A stretch of DNA of 64,000 bases from Azohydromonas aeria (lineage in GTDB: Bacteria; Pseudomonadota; Gammaproteobacteria; Burkholderiales; Burkholderiaceae_C): assembly GCF_009760915.1 (NCBI RefSeq), contig NZ_VIDQ01000011.1:62001-126000 (forward strand), given 5' to 3'. The notes beneath the pieces are model-generated. The model saw nothing but the letters and a program-made list of their open reading frames with translations, was not told the origin of the DNA and did no database searches. The translations under genes and the position numbers were made by a program. How positions within the stretch are numbered: the first letter of the stretch is position 1; each line of letters begins with the position of its first letter. Shown in pieces: positions 39,792-48,175 of this stretch.

Positions 39792-39961
39792 CCGTTCGTC
39801 CTGAGGTATCGAAGGACGAATCCGGCAGGCTGGGGCGGCACCCGGAAGTTGCTGGTATGCGAACCCGTTCGCACTGAGGTATCGAAGTGCGAATCCGGCA
39901 GGCTCTCTATGGCGGCGCCACGGCCTGGGCCGTTCATCCTTCGATACCTCAGGACGAACGG
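39792..39961. repeat. three REP-like elements between binding protein and permease genes
   Basis: Two direct copies and one inverted copy lie here. Copy A (39792-39831): TTCGTCCT, core GAGGTATCGA, AGGACGAA, then TCCGGCAGGCT. Copy B (about 39866-39904): TTCGCACT, the same core, AGTGCGAA, then TCCGGCAGGCT. Copy C (39930-39961) is inverted and lacks the flank. The stem arms differ between A and B but stay complementary, so RNA or DNA pairing seems to be conserved. The same family is at 17671-17767. Confidence 0.88.
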
Positions 39962-39991
39962 AATACGGGTTCGAGAAATGCTTGAGTCCTG

Positions 39992-40993
39992 TTACTTCTG
40001 CGCGACGACCACCTTGGCCGCCTTGAGCAGGTCCTCGGGCAGCGTCACGCCTTGCTTCTGCGCGGCCTCGGGGTTCACGTGCAGCTCGAAGCGCTGGCTG
40101 GTCTGCGCGGCGATGGCGCCGGGCTTCTCGCCGCCCAGGATGCGCACCACGATCTGCCCGGTCTGGCGGCCCAGCTCGTAGTAGTTCAGGCCCAGCGCGG
40201 CGACGGCGCCGCGCTTGACGGCGTCGGTATCGGCCGCAACCACCGGCAGCTTCGCCTGCTGCGCCACCTTGACGATGCCCTCGAAGGCGGACATCACGTT
40301 GTTGTCGGTGGGCGCGTAGATCACGTCGGCCTTGCCCGCGAGGCTCTGCGCGGCGCCGGGCACGTCCACCGTGCGCGGCGCGGCCGCCTCGACCAGGGTC
40401 AGGCCGGCGGCGGCGGTGGCCTTCTTGAGCGACTCGACGATGGCCACCGAGTTGGCCTCGCCCGGGTTGTAGATCACGCCCACCTTCCTGGCCTGCGGGC
40501 GCACGCGCTTGATGAGCTCGACGTGCTTGTCCAGCGGCGAGGCGTCGGACACGCCGGTGACGTTGCCGCCCGACGGCTCCCAGCCCTTGACCAGGCGCGC
40601 CGCGACGGGATCGGTGACGGCGGAGAACACGACCGGGATGTCGCGCGTGGCGGCCACCGCGGCCTGCGCCGACGGGGTGGCGATGGCGACGATGGCGTCG
40701 GGCCGGTCGCCCACGTACTTGCGCGCGATCTGCGCCGCGGTGCCGGTGTTGCCCTGCGCGCTCTGGTATTCGAAGGTCAGGTTCTTCCCCGGCTCGTAGC
40801 CGGCGGCCTTGAGCGCGTCGCGCACGCCGTCGCGCGCGGCGTCGAGCGCCGGGTGCTCGACGATGGCGGTGACGGCCACGCGCTTGGTCATGGTTGCGGC
40901 GGCAGCGGGGGTGTCGGCGGCCAGTGCGGCGCCAGGCAGCAGCGTGGCCAAGCTCAGGGTCGCCAGCGCGGCGCGGAAGAAACGTTGTTGCAT
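39992..40993 (-). CDS. ABC transporter substrate-binding protein (ABC_sub_bind / TrpX-like)
   Basis: A 333-residue periplasmic protein with signal peptide ending near ALAADT (about residue 25). VAVTAIVEHPALDAARDGVRDALKAAGYEPGKNL is the ABC_sub_bind signature; Streptococcus TrpX of this family binds tryptophan. The hppD neighbour supports an aromatic amino-acid ligand, by inference. The gene is separated from its permease by the REP cluster, 241 bp. Confidence 0.92.
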   Translation of the reverse strand: MQQRFFRAALATLSLATLLPGAALAADTPAAAATMTKRVAVTAIVEHPALDAARDGVRDALKAAGYEPGKNLTFEYQSAQGNTGTAAQIARKYVGDRPDAIVAIATPSAQAAVAATRDIPVVFSAVTDPVAARLVKGWEPSGGNVTGVSDASPLDKHVELIKRVRPQARKVGVIYNPGEANSVAIVESLKKATAAAGLTLVEAAAPRTVDVPGAAQSLAGKADVIYAPTDNNVMSAFEGIVKVAQQAKLPVVAADTDAVKRGAVAALGLNYYELGRQTGQIVVRILGGEKPGAIAAQTSQRFELHVNPEAAQKQGVTLPEDLLKAAKVVVAQK

Positions 40994-41106
40994 GGGCGGT
41001 GTCTCCAGGGTGTCGCTCCGCTTAGGGCTCTCGGCCGGGTGCGGCAGTCGTTTCGAACAGGCGAAACTGTAGGGACGGCCCGGCGCAATTGCCTTGCATC
41101 AAGCGC

Positions 41107-41150
41107 CGGGGAATTCCCCGAAACGTGAGACACAATTTCCCCATGTGTCT
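41107..41150. promoter_or_regulatory. two palindromes in the Lrp-transporter divergent region
   Basis: CGGGGAATTCCCCG (41107-41120) is a perfect 14-bp palindrome. Seven bases later AGACACA-N9-TGTGTCT (41128-41150) is a perfect inverted repeat of 7-bp arms. Both lie between the divergent binding-protein gene and the Lrp-family gene and end 17 bp before the Lrp start, a fitting place for autoregulation and transporter control. Confidence 0.6.
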
Positions 41151-41167
41151 AAGACGGAGAAATTTCC

Positions 41168-41641
41168 GTGCATGCGCTTGATCTGGATCGTGTCGACTGC
41201 CGCATCCTCGACCACCTGCAGGCCCATGGCCGGGCCTCGAACCTGGAGCTGGCGGAAGTCGCCGGGCTGTCGCCGGCCCAGGTGCACCGCCGGCACCGGC
41301 GGCTGGAGGAGGCAGGGCTGATCGCCGGCTACCACGCGCAGCTCGACGCGCGCCGGCTCGGGCTGACGGTGGTGGCCTTCATCCACATCGGCATGGAGAA
41401 GGGCCACCTGCGCGAGCTGCCCAGCTTCCAGGGCCTGGTGGCCGACCTGCCGCAGGTGCTGGAGTGCTACTCGGTGACGGGAGACTTCGACTACGTGCTG
41501 AAGGTCGTGGCGCGCGACCTCAAGGCGCTGTCCACCTTCCTGATGGACACGCTCATGCGGCTGCCCGGCGTCAACAGCGTGCGCTCCAGCGTGTGCCTGG
41601 ACGAGATCAAGTGCACGGGGACGCTGCCGCTGCAGGGCTGA
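41168..41641 (+). CDS. Lrp/AsnC family transcriptional regulator
   Basis: A 157-residue regulator: N-terminal helix-turn-helix (LDRVDCRILDHLQAHGRASNLELAEVAGLSPAQVHRRHRRLEEAGLI) and a C-terminal RAM effector domain (VVAFIHIGM, YSVTGDFDYVLKVVARD). The ligand is probably an amino acid. GTG 41168 follows GGAGA by a few bases. Divergent from the TrpX-like binding protein and close to hppD, it is the likely local regulator. Confidence 0.93.
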   Translation: MHALDLDRVDCRILDHLQAHGRASNLELAEVAGLSPAQVHRRHRRLEEAGLIAGYHAQLDARRLGLTVVAFIHIGMEKGHLRELPSFQGLVADLPQVLECYSVTGDFDYVLKVVARDLKALSTFLMDTLMRLPGVNSVRSSVCLDEIKCTGTLPLQG

Positions 41642-41756
41642 GCGCACCGGGAACAGCTGGTTTCGGGCGCAACGGGCTGGCAGCACGCATTTGATAAAGA
41701 TGACAGGCAAGGCCCTGACCCGCGTCCCGGATGCTCACCTGTGCAACCCGGAAAAC

Positions 41757-41787
41757 AAAAAGCCCGGTGTCTTGTGGACACCGGGCT
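41757..41787 (-). terminator. terminator of tRNA-Pro copy 1
   Basis: On the minus strand AGCCCGGTGTC-CACAA-GACACCGGGCT forms an 11-pair perfect stem followed by T residues (plus-strand A run 41757-41760). It lies just after the CCA end of the first tRNA. Confidence 0.85.
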
Positions 41788-41798
41788 TCGGTTTTCTT

Positions 41799-41875
41799 TG
41801 GTCGGGGTGGCGGGATTCGAACTCGCGACCCCTTGCACCCCATGCAAGTGCGCTACCAGGCTGCGCTACACCCCG
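41799..41875 (-). tRNA. tRNA-Pro (anticodon GGG), copy 1
   Basis: 77 nt including an encoded CCA. The acceptor pair is CGGGGTG/CACCCCG with discriminator A; the anticodon arm CTTGC-ATGGGGT-GCAAG gives anticodon GGG, and GAGTTCGAATC is the T arm. It reads CCC and CCU codons. A perfect TATAAT lies 17 bp upstream at 41892-41897 and an intrinsic terminator follows, so it is its own unit. Confidence 0.96.
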
Positions 41876-41891
41876 ACTGCTGAAGCCGCAG

Positions 41892-41897
41892 ATTATA
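41892..41897 (-). promoter_or_regulatory. -10 box of tRNA-Pro copy 1
   Basis: Minus-strand TATAAT, 16 bp before the tRNA 5' end. No clear -35 was found and the spacer is very GC-rich, as is common for stringently controlled stable-RNA promoters. Confidence 0.55.
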
Positions 41898-42055
41898 GCC
41901 CGCCGCGCGGGCCGATCTCCAGCCGCATGCATCTTTTGTTGAGGGCACAACGGCAAGGAAACTTCCCCCGCCCTTGCCTGACCCCAAAACGCCCTGCCGT
42001 CGTCATTCGCACGAAACGTGCACGACGCGACAAGCCCGCTTCGGCGCCCCAAAGC

Positions 42056-42087
42056 AAAAAGCCCGGTGTCTTGTGGACACCAGGCTT
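42056..42087 (-). terminator. terminator of tRNA-Pro copy 2
   Basis: Nearly the same hairpin as at 41757, with one mismatch in the stem (CCAGG opposite CCCGG), followed on the minus strand by five T residues. It separates the two tRNA units. Confidence 0.8.
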
Positions 42088-42098
42088 TGGCTGTTTCT

Positions 42099-42175
42099 TG
42101 GTCGGGGTGGCGGGATTCGAACTCGCGACCCCTTGCACCCCATGCAAGTGCGCTACCAGGCTGCGCTACACCCCG
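42099..42175 (-). tRNA. tRNA-Pro (anticodon GGG), copy 2
   Basis: Identical in sequence to the first copy, 300 bp away, with its own upstream signals: minus-strand TATACT at 42191-42196 and TTGACC at 42216-42221 (19-base spacer), the latter inside the 3' end of the MerR-type gene. Identity extends a few bases into the flank and through the terminator, showing a recent duplication or gene conversion. Confidence 0.96.
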
Positions 42176-42207
42176 ACTGCTGAAGCTGAAAGTATAGCAC
42201 CAATCTG

Positions 42208-42711
42208 CTATTTCTGGTCAAGCAGTGCGCGAATCTGCAGGAGTTCAGCTCGCAGCTCTTCGAGCATGCCCGCCTCCATCGCGTCGGCGGCGACGAATCG
42301 CGGCAGCGGCGGTGCCCCGGCCCCGCTCATGCCTTGATCCGTCTCACCGCCCTCGGCGTCCGGGAGCTCGAAGGCCTCATCGCCCCCGGTTGCCACGGAC
42401 GAGCCCTGGCCGGCCAGGGCTTGCGCCGCCGCGCGCAGCGCCGCACCGCGCGGAGACTCGTCGGCCAGGCGGTTGCGCGCGCCGTTGATGGTGAAGCCCT
42501 GCTCGTAGAGCAGGTCACGGATCCGCCGGATCAGCAGCACCTCGTGGTGCTGGTAGTAGCGCCGGTTGCCGCGGCGCTTCATGGGCTTGAGCTGCGAGAA
42601 CTCCTGTTCCCAGTAGCGCAGCACGTAGGGCTTGACGCCGCAGAGCTCGCTGACCTCACCGATGGTGAAGTAGCGCTTGGCGGGGATCTCGGGCAGCGGC
42701 GTCTTGTCCAT
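42208..42711 (-). CDS. MerR family transcriptional regulator
   Basis: A 167-residue protein with a MerR helix-turn-helix at 12-80 (YFTIGEVSELCGVKPYVLRYWEQEF, then RRGNRRYYQHHEVLLIRRIRDLLYEQGF). There is no metal-binding cysteine set; the second half is acidic and Ala-rich. This gene stands directly after ihfA in many beta- and gammaproteobacteria, and its targets are unknown. Confidence 0.92.
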   Translation of the reverse strand: MDKTPLPEIPAKRYFTIGEVSELCGVKPYVLRYWEQEFSQLKPMKRRGNRRYYQHHEVLLIRRIRDLLYEQGFTINGARNRLADESPRGAALRAAAQALAGQGSSVATGGDEAFELPDAEGGETDQGMSGAGAPPLPRFVAADAMEAGMLEELRAELLQIRALLDQK

Positions 42712-42802
42712 CGCGGCAGTTCAACGGGGGAACTTGCGCCGCCGCGCTTGCACGCGGCGGTGCCTGCGGCCCGAAACCACCTGGCCGCTCGTGGGCGGAC
42801 GC

Positions 42803-43165
42803 TTACTCGGCGTCGTCCTGTGCGTCGGCATCGCCCTGCACCAGGCCCTTGAGCTTGTGGCTGGCGTGGAAGGTGACGACGTTGCGCGCGTTGATGGGAA
42901 TGGTCTCGCCGGTGCGCGGGTTGCGCCCCGGGCGGGGCGCCTTGCGGCGGATGTTGAAGTTGCCGAAGCCCGAGAGCTTGACTTCCTGGCCCTGCACCAG
43001 CGCGCCGTGCAGGATGTCGAAGAAGGCCTCCACCATGTCCTTGGACTCGCGCTTGTTCAGGCCCAGCCGCTCGAACAGCAGCTCCGACAGCTCGGCCTTG
43101 GTCAGCGTGGGCGTCTCGATGCTGGGCAGCAGCACGGACTCGGGCGGATTGGTGATGTCGTTCAT
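42803..43165 (-). CDS. ihfA: integration host factor subunit alpha
   Basis: A 120-residue DNA-bending protein that pairs with IhfB, shaping promoters, recombination sites and the nucleoid. The beta-arm signature is [23 protein letters not shown]-terminal and C-terminal tails are longer than in E. coli IhfA (99), as often in Burkholderiales. It is 21 bp downstream of pheT and part of the translation operon, as in E. coli. Confidence 0.96.
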   Translation of the reverse strand: MNDITNPPESVLLPSIETPTLTKAELSELLFERLGLNKRESKDMVEAFFDILHGALVQGQEVKLSGFGNFNIRRKAPRPGRNPRTGETIPINARNVVTFHASHKLKGLVQGDADAQDDAE

Positions 43166-43186
43166 GGGTCTCCCTCCTCGGCCTTC

Positions 43187-45610
43187 TCAGCCGCGCAGCC
43201 GCACGCCCAGGCGCTGCTGCAGCCGCTGCAGCAGCGCGGCCACGGCGGCGTCGATGCGGTCGTCGGTGAGCGTCGCTTCCGGATCCAGCAGCTCCAGCCG
43301 CACCGCCAGGCTGCGCTCGCCAGCCTCGATGCCGGCCACCGCCGCCGTGGGCTTGTACAGGTCGAACAGCCGCGCCGACCGCACCAGCGCGCTGTCGTCG
43401 TCCAGGATCACGCTCATCAGCGCATCATGGCCGAGGTCCTCGCGGGCCACCAGCGCCACGTCGCGCACGGCGGACTGCTGGCGCGCGATGGGCTTGAACT
43501 CGGGCACCGGGCGGCGCAGCAGCGCGTCCAGGTCGATCTCAAACAGCACCGGCGCCTGCGGCAGCTCGTAGGCCTGGCGCCAGCGCGGATGCAGCTCGCC
43601 GATCCAGCCCACGGCCGCGCCGCCAAGCTCGATGCGGGCGCTGCGCCCCGGGTGCAGCGCCGGGTGCGCAGCCGGCACGAACGTCGGCTGCAGCGGCGCC
43701 AGCAGCGCTTCCACGTCGCCCTTGGCGTCGAAGAAGTCCACCGCGCGCTCGCGCTGGCCCCACTGCAACTCTTGCGCGCTGCCGAAGGCCAGGCCGGCCA
43801 GGCGCCGCGGCTGGCGCACGCCGGCGACGCTGGTGTCACTGTCAGGCACCGCGGCGTCGCGCTGGAACACGCGCCCGATCTCGAACACGCGCACGCGCGC
43901 GGCCTTGCGCGCTAGGTTGTAGCGCAGCACCTGCACCAGGCTGCCCAGCAGGCTGGAGCGCATCACCGCCAGCGGGGTGGCGATCGGGTTGAGCACGCGG
44001 ATCGGGTCAGTGTTGCCGGCGAGCTCGGTCTCCCAGCGCTCCTCGACGAAGCTGAAGTTGATCGTCTCCTGGTAGTCCAGTGCCGCCATCAGGTGGCGCA
44101 GCGCGTGCGTGCTGCGCTGGCTCTCCGGGCGCACGTGCGCCGTGACCGGGGCGATCGGCGGCGTATCGGGCAGCTGGTTGAAGCCGATGACGCGGATCAC
44201 TTCCTCGATCAGGTCTTCCTCGATCTGCAGGTCGAAGCGCCACGTGGGCGGCGTGACGGTGAGCGTGCCCTCGCCTTCGCTGAACTCCAGCCCCAGGCGG
44301 CGGAACACCTCGGCGCACTGCGCCTGCGTGACCGGCATGCCGATCACGCGCGCGGCGCGTGCGACGCGCAGCGTCACGGGCGCGCGCTCGGGCAGCCGCG
44401 TGACCTGGTCGTCCATCGGGCCGGGCTCGCCGCCGCAGATGTCCAGGATCAGCCGCGTCAGGTGCTCGATGTGCTCGACCGTCTGCGCCGGGTCCACGCC
44501 GCGCTCGAAGCGGTGGCCCGCGTCGGTGCTGAAGTTGTAGCGGCGCGAGCGCCCGGCCACGGCCTGCGGCCACCAGAAGGCGGCCTCGACGTAGACGTTG
44601 CGGGTGTCGTCGGACACGGCCGTGGCGTCGCCGCCCATGATGCCGGCCAGCGACTCCACCGCCTGCGCGTCGGCGATCACGCCGACCTGATCGTCGAGTT
44701 CGATGGTGCTGCCGTTGAGCAGCTTGAGCTGCTCGCCCTGGCGGCCCCAGCGCACGACCAGGTTGTCGTGGATCTTGTCGAGGTCGAAGATGTGGCTGGG
44801 CCGGCCCAGCTCGAACATCACGTAGTTCGAGATGTCCACCAGCGCGCTGACCGGGCGCTGACCGCAGCGCGCCAGGCGCTCGACCATCCACGCCGGCGTC
44901 TTGGCCTGCGGATTGATGCCGCGGATGACGCGACCGGAGAAGCGCCCGCACAGGTCGGCGGCTTCGATGCGCACCGGCAGACGCGCGTCGTTGGCCACGG
45001 CCGCCGGCTCGAAGCGCGGTGCCTTCAGCGGCGCGCCGGTGAGCGCGGACACCTCGCGCGCGATGCCGTACACGCTCAGGCAGTGCGCCAGGTTGGGCGT
45101 GAGCTTCAGCGTGAACAGCGTGTCGTCGAGGTTGAGCACCTCGCGCACGTCGGCGCCGACGGGCGTGTCGGCGGCCAGCTCCAGCAGGCCGCCGTGGTCC
45201 TCGGACAGCTGCAGCTCGCGCGCCGAGCACAGCATCCCCTGGCTCTCGACGCCGCGCAGCTTGCCCAGCTTGATCTCGAAGGGCTTGCCGTCTTCACCCG
45301 GCGGCAGCTGCGCGCCCACTAGCGCCAGCGGCACGCGGATGCCGGCGCGCGCGTTGGGCGCGCCGCAGACGATCTGCAGCGGGCCGTCCTTGGAATGCTC
45401 GCCGGCATCGACCTTGCACACGCGCAGGCGGTCGGCGTTGGGATGCTGGACGGCTTCGAGGATCTCGCCGACGACGATGCGGCTGAAGGCAGGTGCGGCC
45501 GGGCGCAGCTCTTCGACCTCCAGGCCGGCCATCGTCAGCGTGTCGGCCAGCTCGGCGGTGGTCAGCGGCGGGTTGCAGAACTCGCGCAGCCAGGACTCGG
45601 GAAATTGCAT
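43187..45610 (-). CDS. pheT: phenylalanyl-tRNA synthetase beta subunit
   Basis: An 807-residue subunit of the alpha2beta2 PheRS. Domains in order: tRNA-binding OB fold (about 39-150, with [21 protein letters not shown]), B3/B4 editing domain, B5 domain and C-terminal anticodon-binding fold ([12 protein letters not shown]-like region). Length matches the family. It follows pheS by 15 bp. Confidence 0.97.
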   Translation of the reverse strand: MQFPESWLREFCNPPLTTAELADTLTMAGLEVEELRPAAPAFSRIVVGEILEAVQHPNADRLRVCKVDAGEHSKDGPLQIVCGAPNARAGIRVPLALVGAQLPPGEDGKPFEIKLGKLRGVESQGMLCSARELQLSEDHGGLLELAADTPVGADVREVLNLDDTLFTLKLTPNLAHCLSVYGIAREVSALTGAPLKAPRFEPAAVANDARLPVRIEAADLCGRFSGRVIRGINPQAKTPAWMVERLARCGQRPVSALVDISNYVMFELGRPSHIFDLDKIHDNLVVRWGRQGEQLKLLNGSTIELDDQVGVIADAQAVESLAGIMGGDATAVSDDTRNVYVEAAFWWPQAVAGRSRRYNFSTDAGHRFERGVDPAQTVEHIEHLTRLILDICGGEPGPMDDQVTRLPERAPVTLRVARAARVIGMPVTQAQCAEVFRRLGLEFSEGEGTLTVTPPTWRFDLQIEEDLIEEVIRVIGFNQLPDTPPIAPVTAHVRPESQRSTHALRHLMAALDYQETINFSFVEERWETELAGNTDPIRVLNPIATPLAVMRSSLLGSLVQVLRYNLARKAARVRVFEIGRVFQRDAAVPDSDTSVAGVRQPRRLAGLAFGSAQELQWGQRERAVDFFDAKGDVEALLAPLQPTFVPAAHPALHPGRSARIELGGAAVGWIGELHPRWRQAYELPQAPVLFEIDLDALLRRPVPEFKPIARQQSAVRDVALVAREDLGHDALMSVILDDDSALVRSARLFDLYKPTAAVAGIEAGERSLAVRLELLDPEATLTDDRIDAAVAALLQRLQQRLGVRLRG

Positions 45611-45625
45611 GGTCGATCTCAGCCT

Positions 45626-46669
45626 TTACTTGAACTGCGAGAGGAAGCGCAGGTCGCCGTCGAAGAACAGGCGCAGGTCGTTGACGCCATAGCGCAGCAT
45701 GGTCAGCCGGTCCGGGCCCATGCCGAAGGCGAAGCCGATGTGCTCCTCCGGGTCGAGCCCGAAGTTGCGCACCACGTTCGGGTGCACCTGGCCCGAGCCG
45801 GCCACTTCCAGCCAGCGGCCCTTGAGCGGGCCGGCGCCGAAGGCGATGTCCACTTCGGCTGAGGGCTCGGTGAAGGGGAAGAAGGACGGGCGGAAGCGGA
45901 TCTGCAGGTCGTCCGTCTCGAAGAAGTTGCGGAAGAAGTCGGCGAAGACCGCCTTCAGATCCTTGAAGCTGACGTTGCGGCCGATCCACAGGCCTTCGCA
46001 CTGGTGGAACATCGGCGAGTGCGTGGCGTCGCTGTCCACGCGGTAGGTGCGGCCCGGCGCGATGACGCGGATCTCGGGCATCTCGCCGCCCTTGGCAGCG
46101 TGCGCCTTGACGTGCTGCACCGCGTGGCGCACCTGCATCGGGCTGGTGTGCGTGCGCAGCAGGTAGCCGCCGGCGGGGCCCTTCGCATCGACGTAGAAGG
46201 TGTCGTGCATTGAGCGCGCCGGGTGGTCGGCGGGCGTGTTCAGCGCGGTGAAGTTGAACCAGTCGTTCTCGATTTCCGGGCCGTCCGCCACGGCGAAGCC
46301 CATGGAGCCGAAGATGGCCTCGATGCGCTCCAGGGTGCGCGACACCGGGTGCAGCCCGCCGCTGCCGCGCTTGCGCCCGGGCAGCGTCACGTCCAGCGCC
46401 TCGGCCTGGAGCTGGCGCTCCAGCTCGGCGTCGGCCAGCGCCTGGCGCCGGGCATTGAGCGCGGCCTCGACCTGCTGTTTGAGAGCGTTGATCTCGGCGC
46501 CGCGGGCCTTCTTCTGCTCGGGCGGCAGCGCAGCCAGGCCTTTCATCAGTTCGGTCAGGCGGCCGGTCTTGCCGAGGTAGCGCGCCTTGGCGTTCTCCAG
46601 CTCGGCCGGCGTGGCGGCGGCGGCGAAGTCGGCACGCGCGGACGACACCAGGGGATCGAGGTCGTTCAT
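45626..46669 (-). CDS. pheS: phenylalanyl-tRNA synthetase alpha subunit
   Basis: A 347-residue catalytic subunit of PheRS, class II. ATG 46669 ([15 protein letters not shown]) is the family start. Motif 2 lies around TSPMQVRHA...[13 protein letters not shown], and motif 3 at [17 protein letters not shown]. An N-terminal coiled coil binds tRNA. A strong terminator-like hairpin lies 20 bp upstream, separating it from rplT. Confidence 0.97.
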   Translation of the reverse strand: MNDLDPLVSSARADFAAAATPAELENAKARYLGKTGRLTELMKGLAALPPEQKKARGAEINALKQQVEAALNARRQALADAELERQLQAEALDVTLPGRKRGSGGLHPVSRTLERIEAIFGSMGFAVADGPEIENDWFNFTALNTPADHPARSMHDTFYVDAKGPAGGYLLRTHTSPMQVRHAVQHVKAHAAKGGEMPEIRVIAPGRTYRVDSDATHSPMFHQCEGLWIGRNVSFKDLKAVFADFFRNFFETDDLQIRFRPSFFPFTEPSAEVDIAFGAGPLKGRWLEVAGSGQVHPNVVRNFGLDPEEHIGFAFGMGPDRLTMLRYGVNDLRLFFDGDLRFLSQFK

Positions 46670-46689
46670 GGGATGCGGGACGGGGCGAT

Positions 46690-46750
46690 AAAAAAGGCCG
46701 GACACCAGGTGCCGGCCTTCGAAAGATGCGTCCGGCCCGTGAGGGGCCGG
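46690..46750 (-). terminator. terminator hairpin in front of pheS, with an overlapping upstream hairpin
   Basis: Minus-strand AAGGCCGG ... CCGGCCTT (46690-46719) encloses a further CAC/GTG pairing and ends in a T run. An upstream hairpin, CCGGCCC-N5-GGGCCGG (46732-46750), shares complementary GGCCGG sequences and could pair with terminator arms instead. This looks like an attenuator, but I found no Phe-rich leader peptide in the 137-bp gap. Confidence 0.7.
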
Positions 46751-46806
46751 GGCGGCGCGCGGCGCGATGGCCGCTCAGGAAGCGGTCAGCACGCCACGGG
46801 CCTGAC

Positions 46807-47163
46807 TCAGGCGAGCTGAGCCTTCACCTTCTCGACGATGCTGCCGAAGGCGGCCGGATCGTTGACGGCCATGTCGGCCAGGACCTTGCGGTCGAGGTCG
46901 ATGTTGGCCTTCTTCAGGCCGGCCATGAACTTGCTGTAGGTCACGCCGAGCGAACGGGAAGCCGCGTTGATACGGGCAATCCACAGCTGGCGGAACACGC
47001 GCTTCTTGGCACGGCGGTCGCGATAGGCATATTGACCCGCCTTCATCACCGCCTGCTTGGCGATGCGGAAGACGTTCTTGCGGCGGCCGCGGAAGCCCTT
47101 GGCCAGGGCCAGGACCTTCTTGTGGCGAGCGCGGGCGGTTACACCACGTTTGACGCGAGGCAT
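46807..47163 (-). CDS. rplT: 50S ribosomal protein L20
   Basis: A 118-residue early 23S rRNA-assembly protein with the conserved basic N-terminus [18 protein letters not shown] and the C-terminal RNA-binding domain. AAAGGAG precedes the ATG. In E. coli L20 represses its own operon by binding the rpmI leader; see the leader helix at 47417-47459. Confidence 0.98.
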   Translation of the reverse strand: MPRVKRGVTARARHKKVLALAKGFRGRRKNVFRIAKQAVMKAGQYAYRDRRAKKRVFRQLWIARINAASRSLGVTYSKFMAGLKKANIDLDRKVLADMAVNDPAAFGSIVEKVKAQLA

Positions 47164-47188
47164 GGTTCTACTCCTTTAACCTTGAAGC

Positions 47189-47392
47189 TCAGAGGCCAGC
47201 GAAGGGCAGCATCGCAGCGATGTGGCCCATGTTGGTCTCATGCACGTTGACGGCGCCACGCAGGTGGCGCTTGTTCTTCGTGGTCTTCTTGGTGAGGATG
47301 TGGCGCTTGAACGCCTGACCGCGCTTTACGGTGCCACCCGGACGGACGCGAAAACGCTTCTTCGCGCTGCTCTTGGTCTTCATCTTGGGCAT
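47189..47392 (-). CDS. rpmI: 50S ribosomal protein L35
   Basis: A 67-residue basic ribosomal protein starting [14 protein letters not shown]. The longer in-frame reading through the leader was rejected; ATG 47392 has AAGGAG upstream and the family's normal start. It is 25 bp upstream of rplT and probably translationally coupled to it. Confidence 0.98.
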   Translation of the reverse strand: MPKMKTKSSAKKRFRVRPGGTVKRGQAFKRHILTKKTTKNKRHLRGAVNVHETNMGHIAAMLPFAGL

Positions 47393-47416
47393 GACTGCTC
47401 CTTGTAAGTGACCCTT

Positions 47417-47459
47417 GCAGGCGACCGTGGAACAAGCTCCACGGTACTTGTCGGCCTGC
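47417..47459 (-). promoter_or_regulatory. irregular helix in the rpmI leader, candidate L20 binding site
   Basis: In the rpmI leader GCAGGC (47459-47454) pairs with GCCTGC (47422-47417), and ACCGTGGA (47445-47438) pairs with TCCACGGT (47431-47424), closing a six-base loop. The two stems are joined by an asymmetric internal loop of eight bases against one. It ends 24 bp before the rpmI ATG. Its shape recalls the irregular stems L20 uses for autoregulation. Confidence 0.5.
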
Positions 47460-47560
47460 AACGGCTTCTGTGTCTCGGCCACTGCGGAAAGCAGCAACCG
47501 GACTGTTGGCGCCACCGGCGGGTTGCCCCACTGGCAATGCCGAACTCTTGCGAACGGTGC

Positions 47561-48109
47561 TTACTTGCGCCGCGGCGCCAGCACCATGATCATCTGGCGG
47601 CCTTCGAGCTTGGGCATGTGCTCGACCACCGCCACGTCGGCCAACTCGTCGCGGATGCGCTCCAGCAGCCGCATGCCGATTTCCTGGTGCGTGATCTCGC
47701 GACCACGGAAACGCAGCGTGACCTTGCCCTTGTCGCCGTCTTCCGCGATGAAGCGGCGCAGGTTGCGCATCTTGATCGCGTAGTCGCCTTCGTCGGTACC
47801 GGGTCGGAACTTGACTTCCTTGACCTCGATGACCTTCTGCTTGGCCTTGGCCTCGGCCGCCTTCTTCTGTTCCTGGTACTTGAACTTGCCGTAGTCCATC
47901 AGGCGGCAGACCGGGGGATCCGCCGTGGCGGCGATTTCCACCAGATCGACGTCGGCCTCGCCGGCCATGCGCAACGCCTCCTGGATGCTCACGATGCCCA
48001 GCGGCTCGTTGTTGGGGCCGTTGAGACGAACCTGAGGCGCCATGATCTCCCGGTTCAGCCGGTGCTTGCGCTCAGCGTTCGGAGTGCGACGATCGAAAAA
48101 AGTAGCGAT
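47561..48109 (-). CDS. infC: translation initiation factor IF-3 (ATC start)
   Basis: IF-3 binds the 30S subunit and checks start-codon pairing. The ATG at 48043 would lose the N-terminal domain start; reading back 22 codons to ATC 48109 gives [31 protein letters not shown], the canonical N-terminus, and a full-length 182-residue product. GAGGT lies a few bases before the ATC. Non-AUG starts in infC are a known autoregulatory device: IF-3 discriminates against its own start. Confidence 0.95.
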   Translation of the reverse strand: MATFFDRRTPNAERKHRLNREIMAPQVRLNGPNNEPLGIVSIQEALRMAGEADVDLVEIAATADPPVCRLMDYGKFKYQEQKKAAEAKAKQKVIEVKEVKFRPGTDEGDYAIKMRNLRRFIAEDGDKGKVTLRFRGREITHQEIGMRLLERIRDELADVAVVEHMPKLEGRQMIMVLAPRRK

Positions 48110-48175
48110 GGTTGGAACCTCGTATCAGCCGAAGGCGGCGGCCGTGGAATCGGTCAGAACGCGAAACGGGGCCTC

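Noticed and set aside
41757-42190. Possible insertion sequence or integrase attachment site at the tRNA-Pro pair
   Set aside because: Repeated sequence is the tRNA, its terminator and a few flanking bases; no transposase or integrase gene and no target duplication seen.
46750-46880. A pheM-like leader peptide before pheST
   Set aside because: Short frames in the gap contain no run of Phe codons; the longest possible ones end within a few codons.
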